Positions 10,931 to 22,192 are shown, counted from the stretch's first letter. The stretch: DNA of 64,000 bases from Tupaia tana (GCA_026018925.1 JAKSZU010000016.1:31462877-31526876); one strand, 5' to 3'. The notes: generated by a model not told the origin, from the sequence alone. Program-made: numbers and translations.

Positions 10931-11494
10931 AAGTATGATGCTTTCATCTCTCCCCTCCCCCCATGTCTATTATCCATTCCTACAAAGATTTCTATTTAGG
11001 GGTGATCAAGAAAGCAACATCTAGTTTCAAGTAGTAATTGCTTCTTTTGATGTGATCTGTTTTACATAAAAATGAATGAATATGTATATGTATGGAGAAG
11101 TTCTAGCCATTTTTAAAGCATTACAATCAGTAAGTTTCCTGAAATTGTGTAAGTAAAATTAGTCTTCCTCCACCCATATATCTGTTTGTTTGTTTATTTT
11201 TCCTTTAATGACACTAAATCCAAATATCCCAGAAAAAAAATGTGTTGCAAATAGCCAGTAGGATCAAATCTAGGACCAGCAGCCATTTTTTTCAAGCACA
11301 GTGAGTTGAAGATATTTTTGTCTTCTGGTGTTACTAAAAGCAAACAAACAAAAACTTACCATACCATATGGTAACAGATGTGACTATATCTTTATGGATC
11401 CCCTTTTCTATGATTTTTTCTACATACTAAATCCACTTATTTGTATACATTCAAACCCTTAATTATTATGGAAGCTGACACAAAGTTTTATATA
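10931..11494. other. No recognisable feature
   Basis: AT-rich. A TGTTTGTTTGTTTATTTTT stretch at 11185-11203 may be an old retroelement tail, but nothing diagnostic flanks it. Confidence 0.5.
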
Positions 11495-11842
11495 GAATGT
11501 AATGTATCTTGGTCCATTGGGCTGTAAGCACCAACTCTTACCAGAAGAAAGATAAGATTACCTACTGCATTATCAAAGGGAAGGCCAGCCTGGGTTGTCT
11601 AGAGCACCTGCACCACTGTCACCTTCACACAGATTAACTCAGAAGACAAAGGCTGGCTAAGTTGGTGGAAATAATCAGGACTGATTACAATAACAGATAT
11701 GATGAGATCTGCCATCACTGGGGAGTCCAAAATCTATGGATCACATTGCCAAGCTGGAAAAGGTAAAGGCTATGGAATTAGTGACTAAACTGGGTTAAAA
11801 GCACACTGTTGAGTTTTCTTCACATAAAAATAACAAGAGTGT
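11495..11842 (+). pseudogene. RPL7A: Processed pseudogene of ribosomal protein eL8 (RPL7A), 5'-truncated
   Basis: The parent encodes large-subunit ribosomal protein eL8, 266 residues; about the last 100 are represented. Readable pieces in order: IIKGKA from 11568, [15 protein letters not shown] around 11608-11655, [13 protein letters not shown] around 11680-11722, IAKLEK, then TKLG with a TAA stop at 11796-11798. A 3' UTR-like GTTGAGTTTTCTTCACATAAAAATAA follows. Deletions disable it: about 8 nt before the CTTV segment, 6 nt after EDKG, and about 13 nt after HWG, which shifts the frame. No introns and 5' truncation fit L1-mediated retrocopying. The A tail and TSD are eroded. The start is uncertain by about 20 bp. 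Confidence 0.85.
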
Positions 11843-12162
11843 TATTCAAAACAAAAAGAAAGAAATGCATTTCCCTTTCTAATCTATTTGCTACTCCCCA
11901 AGACAAAGTAAATTGGGAACAGGAATAAACTTGGTGTATAACATATAGAAAAGTACATTAAATATTTAAAGTGGACTACGTTAAGTATTGTACTTTATCA
12001 AATGGAAAATCTACATGGTACAAATAGAATGGGACATATTTTGAAAATTTATTAAAAACATCAAGTGGTCTTTATCTAGTGTTGACATATCAGCTCATTG
12101 CATGCAGATCCTAAGATTTTTCAGAAAATTTGGACTTGAGATCAACCCACAGAGAAATTTTA
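11843..12162. other. No recognisable feature
   Basis: AT-rich DNA between the RPL7A retrocopy and the next SINE. It includes an A-rich stretch at 11845-11870 that could be the eroded tail of the retrocopy. Confidence 0.5.
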
Positions 12163-12403
12163 TTTATTTATTTATTTATTTATTTGGAGAAGTGTTTGCC
12201 AGAAAGACAGAGAGACAGAAAGCAAGAAATCACCCCCCAGGGAGATAGTCATGCTGCAATCCCTTCTCCTCCATTCTCCTCTCAGGATCTTGGGCACGCA
12301 CCACACGTGCCCGGCATGAGTTTAAGCCACTGGGTCCGGGACTTGAACCGTGGTCTACTACTTGGGAGTCCAGCGACATAGACATTACACTAACTGCTGG
12401 TCC
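12163..12403 (-). mobile_element. tRNA-derived SINE, long form
   Basis: Minus-strand copy with a (TTTA)n-type tail at the left, hairpin body, box B GGTTCAAGTCCC and 5' end GGACCAGCAG at 12403. TSD CCACAGAGAAATTTT (12148-12162) versus CCACAGAGAATTTT (12404-12417). Confidence 0.95.
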
Positions 12404-12659
12404 CCACAGAGAATTTTTACTATTTTGAAATGTAGGAAACTGGTAAATACTCCTCATTAACTAAACTTGAAATTTTTAAAACAGTAATTGAAAAGAAAAA
12501 GTAACTCTTACAGCTTTAATTCACACTTTTTTTAATGCAACCAGTATCTATTCATGAGAATGAACTAAAAGAAGAAAATCTTCACACCGTATTTTCTATA
12601 TTGATAGATAGATCATACCTCATATTTTCAGGCTATCTTCAAATCCCTAAATGTCAGGA

Positions 12660-12880
12660 TTTACAGCATCTCAATGGCTTTTATGTCTTCTAGTCTTTCA
12701 GTCTCTACCATAGATTGTGGACAGTCAGTATATGTTAAGTGGAGACATACGATGTCTCTGTTTCATAGCCTGACTTGCTTCACTCAGCAATAAATTCTTC
12801 ATATTCATCCACTTTCTATCAAATGCCAAGGTCTTGTTTTTCTTCACATCACTTAAATATTGAGATTTTTCTGTTAAGTT
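12660..12880 (-). mobile_element. Old L1M 3' fragment, antisense
   Basis: Contains TGTCTCTGTTTCATAGCCTG, CTTGCTTCACTCAGCAATAA and CATATTCATCCACTTTC in order, resembling the antisense of the L1M ORF2 3' end/3' UTR. Flanks 12404-12659 and 12881-13100 hold nothing I can name. Confidence 0.5.
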
Positions 12881-13100
12881 AAATTATTTCATAATTGCAT
12901 ATTTTCTTCTTCATTTGGGATAGATAACTGACATTTATTGACAATTATGTTCAAAATGCCGGACCTAAGAGATGCTTTTTGGCAAAGGATTTCTGTGTCC
13001 AACTGCGTTTGAAAAACTGAGTTCTATATAGTTCCCTTGGATATGAGGCACAATAAATGCCTGTTTAATATAATTACCTAGTCTCAGTCCAATATTTCTA

Positions 13101-13365
13101 GGGTTTTGTTTATGGAGAGATTTTTGCTATAGGGTGTGTGTGCGCGCCAGAGAGACAGAGAGAAACAGAGAGACAGAAAGTGAGAAATCATCCCACAGGG
13201 AGGATGGCCATGCTGCAATCCCTTCCCCTCCATTCTCTTCTTGGGATTTGGGTCATGCATGCACATGCATGTGGCATGAGTTTAAGTTGCCAGATCTGTT
13301 ACTCAATCACAGTCGACTACATGGGATTCCAGTGACATAACTATTATGACATCTGCTGGTCCCAT
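13101..13365 (-). mobile_element. tRNA-derived SINE, long form
   Basis: 5' end GGGACCAGCAGATG at the right, box B-like TGATTGAGTAAC degraded, tail side GAGAGATTTTTGCTATAGGG at the left. TSD TCCAATATTTCTA at 13088-13100 and 13369-13381, perfect 13 bp. Confidence 0.93.
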
Positions 13366-13394
13366 CGTTCCAATATTTCTAATTCCAAAATTTA

Positions 13395-13632
13395 ATATTT
13401 TTTTGGAGATTTTTTTATAGGGCACATACACCAGAGAGACAGAAAGCAAGAAATCACACCCCGGGGGAGACAAAATTGTCACAATCCCTTTTCCTCCATT
13501 TTCTTTTTGGGATTTTGGGCACACATGCACATGCTCCCAAAGTCAGTTTTAAGCTGCTGGGGCCGGGACTTGAACAGCGATCAACCATATGGGAGTTCAG
13601 TGCTTTAACTACTATACCACCTGCTGGTCCCC
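13395..13632 (-). mobile_element. tRNA-derived SINE, long form
   Basis: Second minus-strand copy 30 bp from the previous one. Box B-like GTTCAAGTCCC, hairpin CCCCCGGGG variant, T-rich tail at the left. TSD not clear, so the exact ends are approximate. Confidence 0.9.
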
Positions 13633-13843
13633 AAAACCTATTTTTTGAGAAATACACTATAACTTAATATAGCGTAAGAACTACTGAATATTGGAATAAA
13701 TTTGTTTTTCAACCACCAAGTGTTGGAAACCTAACCGCAGTCAGAGTGAGGGATCTGGCTCCATTTGCACGGCCCTGAAGCACTGCGATACTGGGCTGCC
13801 CTCCAAAGATGTTGAATAAATAATTTTGAGTGGAGATTTTATA

Positions 13844-13861
13844 CACACACACACACACACA
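13844..13861 (+). repeat. (CA)9 microsatellite
   Basis: ACACAC run following ATTTTATAC, then an AT/AC-rich stretch to 13885. Confidence 0.9.
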
Positions 13862-13919
13862 TAAATATACACATATACATAGTAGGTAATTAGAATTATT
13901 TTAGTGTATACCTCAAAGT

Positions 13920-14140
13920 CTTACTACCTAGAACACCCACCTTTCTTTGTCTATGTGAATATTACAACATTCAAATATTGCATCAGGCATTCTTTCTTCA
14001 AAGCCTTTTCTCACCCTGGGGTGCAAAACATTTATTTGGGATAAATATTCCTTCCTGTGCTGCCACATCAATGTGAGGTATCTTCTATCTTACATACACC
14101 ATAATATATTGTAAGAGTCTCTCCAAGGGTTTAATGATGT
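13920..14140 (+). mobile_element. LINE-2-like fragment
   Basis: CATTCTTTCTTCAAAGCCTTTTCTCACCCT near 13988 and the following cysteine-poor, T/C-rich text resemble the L2 3' region. Divergent; low certainty. Confidence 0.4.
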
Positions 14141-14796
14141 CCTGTCTTTCATTTGGTTTCTCTACTGTTTCTCCATCCTTCTTAGTCCTGCTCTTTGCCC
14201 CGGAGTCTCACCTTCACAGATTGTTTTACCTGGGTCCTTGGTCTCTGGCATGCCAAATGGGAGGCACAACTAGGAGCAAAGACACTGAGAGAAAATTCTG
14301 GTAGATTGCTTTGGACTTTGGTCCCAGCACCCACAGCTCCTGCAGGGTGGTCCATTCTCCACAGCTCTCTTTTTCAATGAATTCTGGTAACTATCTCCTC
14401 TCCATCTTGCTCAATATTAATGCTTTCTCTTGTTGATAGTCCTAGAGACTTCAGCATTGCCTTTTAAACTGGCTCTCCTTTGTAAATAGTCCTTTCTTTA
14501 TGTCTCTATGGTTGAACAACCTGAATGGAGTCCCATTTCTTACCACAAATTTATCCAATACACATATCTTATGCACTAGCAGTTTCTAGGATAGTACTTA
14601 GCATACCCCTAGATATTAAAGCTACTTAAGAAAACAAAATGAAACAAAACAACCCCACCAGAAACAAAACAACTGAATAAATAGTAAAAAAAAATGCTTT
14701 TAACATTATTATTAATATGAAATAAATTAGTCCAAAAGGGAAGTAATAAAACAAACTTATGGAACATTTGAAATATTCATAACAAGAAGTTTACCT
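14141..14796. other. No recognisable feature
   Basis: Includes a 61-codon ORF (14195-14380) in locally GC-richer sequence; no domain recognised. A tract of short A-rich repeats lies at 14630-14700. Confidence 0.5.
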
Positions 14797-14802
14797 TCTT
14801 TT

Positions 14803-15061
14803 TTTTTTTTTTTTTGGAGAGATTTTCGCTATAGGGCGCGTGCGATCGCCAGACAGAGACATTAGAGACAGAAAGCGAGAAATCACCCCCCAGGGGGGAT
14901 GGCCACGCCACAATCCCTTCTATTCCATTCTCCTCTCAGGATCTTGGGCACGCACGCACACGCGCCCGGCGTGAGTTTTAAGGCACCGGGTCCGGGATGC
15001 GAACCGCGGTCGACTACATGGGAGTCCAGCGACATAGCCATTACGCTAACTGCTGGTTCCC
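14803..15061 (-). mobile_element. tRNA-derived SINE, long form, young subfamily
   Basis: Near-consensus copy; 5' end GGGAACCAGCAG at the right, box B GGTTCGCATCC, TCTCTAATGTCTC in the pyrimidine tract, T-run tail at the left. TSD AAGTTTACCTTCTTTT (14787-14802) versus AAGTTTACTTTCTTTT (15062-15077). Confidence 0.95.
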
Positions 15062-15077
15062 AAGTTTACTTTCTTTT

Positions 15078-15521
15078 ACCACTTGTCACTATTATTTACT
15101 TTGTGTATAGGCATTATAACTGATGCATCAATACATCTCTTGAGGTTGGTTAAACAATTAGTATCACTGCTTTTGTCTGTAAATTGTGCTGGGGATCATT
15201 ATACAAATTAATCAATATTCAAAATAAAAAAGAAGTGATAGCTATAAGCCAGAGTGTACAAGTATCTTCAAGGTTATATTACACTACAGGGTTGAATTTG
15301 TCAGACATTTAAGAAAAGTTCGTTTACCAGAAATTAGCAAATTAAACAACACAGGAAAGTTTATTGAAGATCACCTAGTCTAGTGATGCTCAACACTATC
15401 ATCTCAATGCTCCTTTTGAGAACAAATGCCCTCCAATTCTTGATTACACTGAAAAAAATTTATTTATAGTATAATGTACCTACAGAGTCAATTTCAAAAT
15501 ATTTACATAAAATGCTATCTA
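15078..15521. other. No recognisable feature
   Basis: AT-rich DNA with no open frame of note. Confidence 0.55.
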
Positions 15522-15790
15522 GGGGGAGGCAGGGAGAGTGGTGGTTAAGGCAGCTGGATTCCACATGATCAACTGCATGACTTGAATCTGGGACTTGGCC
15601 ACTAAAAAACATGAAAACATGCCAAGTGTATGTGAGTGCATGCCCCAAATCCCAAGAAGAGAATGGAGAAGAGGGAGAAGGGATTGAGGTGTGGTCATCC
15701 CCTCTGAAAGGTGCTTTCTCATTTTTTTCTTTCTGTCTACTCCACCACCCTGAGGAATGCACATGCCTTACAGGAAAAAAAAAATTATAT
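15522..15790 (+). mobile_element. tRNA-derived SINE, diverged
   Basis: GGGGAGGCAGGGAGAGTGGTGGTTAAGG head, box B-like GACTTGAATCTGG, GAATGGAGAAGAGGG body, degraded hairpin, short A tail. TSD unclear. Confidence 0.85.
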
Positions 15791-16204
15791 CTATAACATT
15801 AAAGAAAAATGTTTTTTAGTAAAAGTATAGTTCAGTATAGTTCACCATGTAAGTGCTGAGGAATGGTAACAAAGTCCTAGAACCTGTAGGTAGTTTTGTA
15901 TCCACAGACTAATGCAGGTGTGTCATAATGGCAACTCAAATGCATAAGTGGTATTACCTTTGGTAATAGATTTTCATGGCTATGAAACAGATTATGTTTT
16001 AGCTTCATTTAGAATTAGTTTCATTTTCTGCTCCTCTGATTTTATTATACTTTCTCATTGTCCTTGAGACTAGTAATCTTAAATGTCTACCTTCACATCC
16101 TTAGTACATAGTAAGACCATGTATATTCTATTGCTGTGCAACCAATTTTCCCAACAACTCGTGCCTTAAGTCAACAATAGACATTCAGAGTGAGGTCTCA
16201 GCAG

Positions 16205-16205
<1 letters not shown>
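15791..16205. other. No recognisable feature
   Basis: AT-rich, with a tandem pair TATAGTTCAG / TATAGTTCAC near 15826-15845. Nothing else seen. Confidence 0.5.

Positions 16206-16289
<84 letters not shown>
16206..16289 (+). repeat. (CT)n(CA)n compound microsatellite
   Basis: About 26 CT units followed by about 15 CA units. No SINE head upstream, unlike the similar tract at 47043-47198. Confidence 0.97.
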
Positions 16290-16849
16290 GCCATAATACA
16301 ACTAAACAAAAATCATCAAAGCAACTCTTTCATGCCTCAGGAAATCAACCAAGGCACACTGCAACAAACTGAAAATTGTTTACTCAAGAAAAACTACTGA
16401 ACTGCAGGGAAAACTAGGAAAGATTGAAAAGATTATTTCTATTTCCACCTTCTAGTTTAGTCACTCTGGTAGTCATGCCAGAAAGCCAAACCATGAAGAT
16501 TCAGCAATATGGTTGACTTGATTTGGAGACAAATTTGAACAAATTCATGGTCTTTGGGCACTTTAGAAATGGTAGCAATGCTAATTTGAAATAAAAGAAG
16601 TACCATATCTCAGCAAGTCTGAGGCTGATATTTGTTTATAGAAAATATGGGATGGACATTTAGAAGAAAAATATGGAGGCAAAGCATTAATGGGACAAAG
16701 AAATGTGCTATTATCTGTTGAAAATATTTTATAGTTTATCAACTGGACTAGGGAGAAATATTTACCCATTGAAATATTCATTTTGTAAGTTAAATAATGT
16801 GATTGAATGTATAAAAGAAAATGAAGTTTAAAAAATGTGAAAAAAAAAA
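16290..16849. other. No recognisable feature
   Basis: No gene or repeat recognised. The text GAAAATATGGGATGGACA at 16652-16669 recurs at 17941-17958 with loosely similar flanks. Confidence 0.5.
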
Positions 16850-17005
16850 AAACTCATGCCAGGTATGTGTGCATGCGTGCCCAAGATTCTGAGTGGAGAA
16901 TGGAGGAGAAGGGATTGCAGCATGGCCATCCCTTCTGTGGGGTGATTTCTCACTTTTTGTCTCTCTGGCAAGCCCATGTGCCCTATAGCAAAAATCTCTC
17001 TAAAA
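16850..17005 (+). mobile_element. tRNA-derived SINE lacking its tRNA head
   Basis: Begins at ACTCATGCCAGGTATG, right after the tRNA-related part would end, and runs through the GAGAATGGAGGAGAAGG body, hairpin, CT tract and CCTATAGCAAAAATCTCTC end. An A13 run precedes it. Shares its breakpoint with the copy at 33679-33856. Confidence 0.9.
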
Positions 17006-17149
17006 GAAATGCTTTCATCAGTCTGGCTGATTTCCTCATGCATCTTCACAGTTAGTTCACAACCACACAGCCCCAGGAATTGACTTTTTGTCACGGTAGA
17101 CGAGCTTTCCCTTTAGAATCTGATCTGGATAAAATCAGATGGTACATGT

Positions 17150-17330
17150 TCTATGTCAAGCTTCTTTTTGTTCAACCCAATGACTGAAATTCATACATGT
17201 TGTTTGTTCATTAGTTAGTTCTGGTTTATTGATACATAGATTTCCATTGTGTGGAATTACCACAATTTTGATGAACCTTCTGGTTGTTTCCAGTTTGGGG
17301 ATTATGAATAAAATTTGCATTCTATCATAG
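17150..17330 (-). mobile_element. Old L1M ORF2 3' fragment, antisense
   Basis: TTCCATTGTGTGGAATTACC, TGATGAACCTTCTGGTTGTTTCCAG and ATTATGAATAAAATTTGC follow the antisense order of the L1 ORF2 C-terminal coding region. Confidence 0.65.
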
Positions 17331-17689
17331 AAAAAATAATATTAAAATATTAAATATTATTATACAAATTTTTGGTAAGCACAATATTTTATTTTATCTT
17401 GGAAAATATATGAGTGGACTGCTGGTTTGTAGCATAGGTATTATTTAACTCTTACTTTCACCAGCCTTAGTAAAATATAATTCATTGTGTCATTCAACCA
17501 CCCAAATGTATAAATCAATTAGTTTTGATCATCTTTATACTTATTCAAACTCTTTATTAACAATTTTAAAATACTGCTGTCAAAAAGAAATTGCACAATC
17601 TTTGCAGTCACTCCTCATGTCTTCCTAACTTTCACAGCCATAGGGGATCAAACTACTTCATCATGTCTCTCTGGATTCTTCTGTTCTAG
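17331..17689. other. AT-rich, possibly eroded L1M
   Basis: Lies between two antisense L1M pieces and may be more of the same, but I cannot match it. Confidence 0.35.
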
Positions 17690-17930
17690 ACATTTCATAC
17701 CAAATGGATTATATAGTTTGTAGGTGTTGAGGACAGGTTTCTTTTATTTAAAAATTTTTCAAGGTTCACCCGTATAGAAGAATGTTTCAGCACTGTATTC
17801 TTTTCCATGTCACATAATAGTCCATAGTATAAATGTATCATATTTATTTATTAATTCATCTGCTGATTACATTTTATTTACTTCCCTTTTTTGGTATGCT
17901 ATAATGCTGCGCTAAATATTTTTGCATTTA
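17690..17930 (-). mobile_element. Old L1M ORF2 3' fragment, antisense
   Basis: ACTGTATTCTTTTCCATGTC, CATAATAGTCCATAGTATAA, TTCATCTGCTGATTACATTT and GCTATAATGCTGCGCTAAAT follow the antisense order of L1M ORF2 3' coding sequence. Confidence 0.6.
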
Positions 17931-18327
17931 AAAAAAGAAAGAAAATATGGGATGGACAGTCTACTTAGAAATTTAACAGTTAAGTATGGGGGATAAAATA
18001 TTAATTAAGAGCCTTTATAAGCTCCCCTATATCCCTGGTGATCTGGATATTGACATACACCCCAAAGATGATGGGACTGAGGAGAATCTGAGATATTCAT
18101 ACATAGTAGGTAGATAGAACAAAATAATGAATATTGAAGTGAAAAATCAATGAAATGGAAAGAGGATACAACTGAGAAAATAAATGAGAACAAAGTGTTT
18201 TTTTTGAAAACTAAGCAAAATTTTTATATACCACCAAAAACATGATTTATAAAGAAAAAAATAAATTAAATTTAAAAAAATGAACAATTTTGTGCCTCAT
18301 AAGACACCATTAAGGAAAGGAAAAGAT
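17931..18327. other. No recognisable feature
   Basis: A-rich at both ends; the 62-codon minus ORF (18005-18193) looks like chance. Confidence 0.5.
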
Positions 18328-18510
18328 GGGCCAGCCAGATGGTATGGTGATTAAGGCAGCTGGATTCCTCATGGCCAATTACATGGTTTGAGTCCCAGAA
18401 CCAGTAGCTTGAAAACATGTCAGGTTCATGTATATGCATGCCTATAATTCTAAAAGAGGATTGGAGAAATTTCTCTTCAGCAAGGACATACATCCTGTGA
18501 CAAACAAAAA
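18328..18510 (+). mobile_element. tRNA-derived SINE, diverged and shortened
   Basis: GGGCCAGCCAGATGGTATGGTG head, box B-like GGTTTGAGTCCC, body missing the hairpin, A-rich tail. Flanks share AAGGAAAGGAAAAGAT / AAGGAAAGAAAAGGGAAAGAT, a probable TSD. Confidence 0.85.
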
Positions 18511-18659
18511 AAAATTTAAAAAAGGAAAGAAAAGGGAAAGATAAGCTTTAGACTGAGAGGAGAAAAAATTTACAAATCATACTTAATATAGGTCTTGTGT
18601 CTGTAAATAATTTTAAAAATAAAAGTAAGAAATATAATTTTAGAATGGTCTAAAGATCT
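18511..18659. other. A-rich spacer
   Basis: SINE tail and AT-rich DNA only. Confidence 0.5.
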
Positions 18660-19388
18660 GTATAAATGCTTCACTAAGGAAAATATACAGGTGGAAAAAA
18701 GCGCATGAAAACATATTCAACATCATCAGTCATTAGAGTAATATAAATTAAAACTGAGATGAGGTATTGCTTCATACCCACTAGAATAGCATATTCAAAA
18801 AGACACAATAACAAGTATTAGCAAGAATATGGAGAAACCGGATCACACATTTCCTAATTACTAGGAGTTCTATATCTAGGTATCTTGCCAAGAGAAATAA
18901 AACATGATACCACACAAAATCTTCTACATGAATATTAAAAGCAGCATTATTCATAATAGCCTCAATCTGGAACAATTCAAATGCTCATCAAGTCATGAAT
19001 GAATAAATGAATATGGTATATCCATGCAAGGGAATATTACTCAGCAATATAAAAAAAAACCCACTATTACCAGCAACAATGTGGATGAGTCTCATAAATA
19101 TTATTCTAAATTAAATAAACCATATGGTGAATACTACATGTTGAATGACTTAATATATAAGAACTGTCCAGGAAATATAGTATGTAGATTATTAATTACT
19201 TTTGGCTGAGGATAGGAGCAAGGCTTTACTGCAACTGACGTGAGAGATTTTCTTGCAGTATTAAAACTGTTCTAAAACAGGATTGCGGTAATGGTTGTAC
19301 AACTCTATAAATTTACTATAATGTGTGGAAATTGTATATTTAAAGTGAATATGGCATGTAAATTCTACCTCACTAAAATTATTTTAAG
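18660..19388 (+). mobile_element. Old L1M 3' end (ORF2 C-terminus plus 3' UTR)
   Basis: ORF2 C-terminal text in order: AACATCATCAGTCATTAGAG, ACCCACTAGAATAGCAT, AAGAATATGGAGAAACCGG, CAGCATTATTCATAATAGCC, CATGCAAGGGAATATTACTCAGCA, AACAATGTGGATGAGTCTCA. The 3' UTR follows: GATTGCGGTAATGGTTGTACA, ACTCTATAAATTTACTATAA, and GAATATGGCATGTAAATTCTACCTCA near the end. L1MA/L1MB-like 3' end. Frames broken. Confidence 0.85.
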
Positions 19389-19439
19389 AAGTGTCTTTCA
19401 TGAAACACTTATTTGCTCATAATATAATGGGCAATGATT

Positions 19440-19850
19440 ACTTAGGAAACTCTCAGGTGATGCTGTCAGATGTCTGCTAGGGATGCAGTAATTGGAAGAT
19501 CCAGTTGGACCCAAGATCCACAGTGGAATACTTGTCTGGTTGTCAGCTGATGTTGGTTGTTGAATCAACTGAACTCATAAACCTGAATATGTACATATAG
19601 CCTCTCCATATGGGTCAGACATTTCAAAGTACAGAAGCCAGTTTCTGAGAGCAACCATACCAATAGACAAAGAAGACACTCAGCAGCACTTTTGTCTCCT
19701 TCCATTAGTTATAAGACAATCACAAAAGGTATAACAGCTTCAAAAGAAGAGGAATCAGGTCCACGTCATCAAATACCAAATTGCATATCTTGCTATTCTA
19801 TCTACTCTAAAAGAATTAACATAAAAACGAATTTTCCCAAATTGTTTGTG
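19440..19850 (+). repeat. Old interspersed repeat, family not named
   Basis: CATATAGCCTCTCCATATGGGTCAG, then CCAGTTTCTGAGAGCAACC, then AGTTATAAGACAATCACAAAAGG resemble a familiar mammal-wide repeat with a (CATGGCCTCTCCATGTGG)-like centre. I do not assert its name. Confidence 0.45.
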
Positions 19851-20250
19851 GTTATTGCTCCAAGCAGTATTCACAGATCATGCTCTAAGTTCTTAGTAGT
19901 CTATATTCAATGAATAATAATTAAACTTCAGTTTTACAAAAGAAGATATCTGTAGCACAACTAAAACAGCTCACTTGAAATTCCTTTTTAGAGGGTTTTT
20001 TCAGATGATCAGAAGATTCTCTAAAGGTTTGGCCAAATTAGTCAACCATAGTTATTAACACCTATTCATGTTTTATGCAAATAGCAATAATCTTGATTAT
20101 TCTAATGCTTTTAACAAGTTTTATTAAGCAAGATAATCTATCCTGGACAAGTGCTGAGAGAAGCATAGGCTAAGGAAAACTAAAGGGGAAGAAATCTAGA
20201 TCACCTTCTGAAAATTGGTAGTAGACAAGATGTATTTAAATATGCAAGAC
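19851..20250. other. No recognisable feature
   Basis: AT-rich DNA, no open frame of note. Confidence 0.5.
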
Positions 20251-20505
20251 CTGGGGCTGGCCCCATGGTCTAGAGGTTAAGGAAGCCAGATCCCACATGG
20301 CCAATCACATGTTTTAAATCTCAGCCAGAGTAACTTGAAAAACATGCCAGGTATGCATGCATGTATGCTCAAAATACCTGCAGGATGGGGCAATGGAGAA
20401 GAAGGGATTGTGACATGAACTCACCCCATTGTGGGGTACTTTCTTCTTCTCCCTCTCTCTTTCTGTCTCTCTTTGGTGAGTGCACATACCGTCTAACAAT
20501 TAAAA
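20251..20505 (+). mobile_element. tRNA-derived SINE, diverged
   Basis: GGGGCTGGCCCCATGGTCTAGAGG head, then a body with a clean hairpin ACCCC-ATTGT-GGGGT at 20423-20437, a CT tract and an AT tail. Looks like an older branch than the young copies. Confidence 0.85.
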
Positions 20506-20836
20506 AATATAAATATATGAGATGTTCAAGAAGAAAACTGTTAAGTTTAAACAGTGTGTATATTTTATTATGGAAAATTTAAATGTGAGAACTATTAGTA
20601 TGGTACTGTTAGGGTATAAGGGTGTGGTCAGGTATTGAAGGAATAGGCTGGGACTAAATATATTGAGCTTCAAAATTATAGCACTACCACTGATTCACAC
20701 TCCTCTTTTTACTTACTCTTAAAACATTTCCTCAGATGATAGGAGGAATTAAAATAATGATTATGTGCTTCTTAAATACTGTTTTCAACATTAACTAATG
20801 TTTTGCAATCATGGTTTAAGAGTGAAACTACTCTCT
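20506..20836. other. No recognisable feature
   Basis: AT-rich spacer between two SINEs. Confidence 0.5.
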
Positions 20837-21063
20837 GGGACCAGCAGATGGTGTAATGGTTACAGCGCTAGACTCCCACATAGTTGATCGCAGTTTGAAT
20901 CCCGAACCTGGTGGCTTAACATTCATGCTGGGTGCGTTTGCATGCTTAGCCGAAATCCCAAGAGGAGAATGGAGGAAATCACCTCTTAGGTTGATTTCTT
21001 GCTTTCTGTCTCTCTGGTGAGCACACGAACCCTATAACAAAAAAATATTAAAAAAAGAAAATT
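20837..21063 (+). mobile_element. tRNA-derived SINE, internally shortened
   Basis: GGGACCAGCAGATGGTGTAATGG head, box B GTTTGAATCCC, body in which the part between GAGGAA and the hairpin's left arm is deleted, then the CT tract and A tail. TSD GAAACTACTCTC (20824-20835) versus GAAATTACTCTC (21064-21075). Confidence 0.92.
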
Positions 21064-21179
21064 GAAATTACTCTCATTCTTGAAGAAGTTTATTTATGTA
21101 ACTAGGCAGTATGTACACCTTAATGTCGAATCAGTAACCCATGAATAAAAGCGAAAAGAGTATCTTTTGTGGTGAGTTG

Positions 21180-21540
21180 AGCAGGTGCCTGTCTTAGTGT
21201 ACTATTGCATTGCTTACAGAAATACCTTATACTGGGTGATTTAAAAAGGAGTTTATCTGACTCCTGATTCTAGTGTCCAAAGACCAAAAACATGAGGTTA
21301 TTATCAGGCCAGTTACATCACGATATGGTTGACAGAAGGTGGAGGATGGTGAGTATGTGCAAAGAGACCTGAATATAACCAAATTTCTTTTTATAAGAAT
21401 CTGCTTTCCTGAGATGAATCCCTTTTCATTACAGCTTGAATTTACTAGGATATGTCACTTATGAGATACCATTAATCCATAATCCATTCATAATACTGAT
21501 GCCTCCATCATACACTCACCACCTTCTAGTAGGCCTTATC

Positions 21541-21591
<51 letters not shown>

Positions 21592-21990
21592 CTCTTTCTC
21601 TCTTTCTTTCTTTCTTTTTTTTTGAGAGGTTTTTGCTATAGGTTGCATGTGCTTGCCAGAGAGACAGAGAGACAGAAAGTGAGAAATCACTCCCCCAGGA
21701 GGGATGGCCGCACCACAATCCCTTCTCCTCCATTCTCTTCTGTGATCTTTGACATGCACGCACATGTGCCCGGTGTGAGTTTAAGCCACCAGGTCCGGGA
21801 CTCGAACTGTGGTCAACTACATGGGAGTCCAGTGACATAGCCATTACACCAACTGCTGGTCTCACAGGCTTCATCTCTTAAAGGCCTGTCTCACCATCTC
21901 CCAGTAGTATTACACTATGGATCAAATTCCAAAACATGAATCTTTTGGGGAAAACTCATTATTCAAACTATAAGAATGCCCTATATAAAC
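21180..21990 (+). repeat. Old interspersed repeat split by a SINE, family not named
   Basis: GTCTTAGTGTACTATTGCATTG, ATACCTTATACTGGGTGATTTAAAAAGG, GCATTTCATGAGG-type text and, after the SINE, CATGAATCTTTTGGGGAAAACTCATTATTCAAAC resemble a common mammal-wide repeat containing 'ATACCATAGACTGGGTGG'. Halves: 21180-21530 and 21879-21990. Confidence 0.55.
21543..21863 (-). mobile_element. tRNA-derived SINE with (AAAG)n tail
   Basis: Full-length minus copy; 5' end GAGACCAGCAGTTGG at the right, box B GTTCGAGTCCC. The tail is an about 75-bp (CTTT)n tract at 21543-21620. TSD AGGCCTTATCTC (21531-21542) versus AGGCTTCATCTC (21866-21877). Confidence 0.95.
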
Positions 21991-22192
21991 AGGATCCCAA
22001 TAACACAATTTGCAGAAAGAAAAAAAGAAGGAATGAATAATGAATGATTTTGATGCTTTCTATGTACCACTTTTATCTTTACTACCTGTATCACTCTCTT
22101 CAATTTTTGCAATAGTTCTATATGGAAAATACAAGAGTTCTTCCAAAATTTCATAAAAATGTGTATTATGGAAAAATTATACATAGATTCAT

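Noticed and set aside
16652..17958. Repeated text GAAAATATGGGATGGACA at 16652 and 17941
   Set aside because: Only about 18 bp match well; flanks are too diverged to call a duplication.
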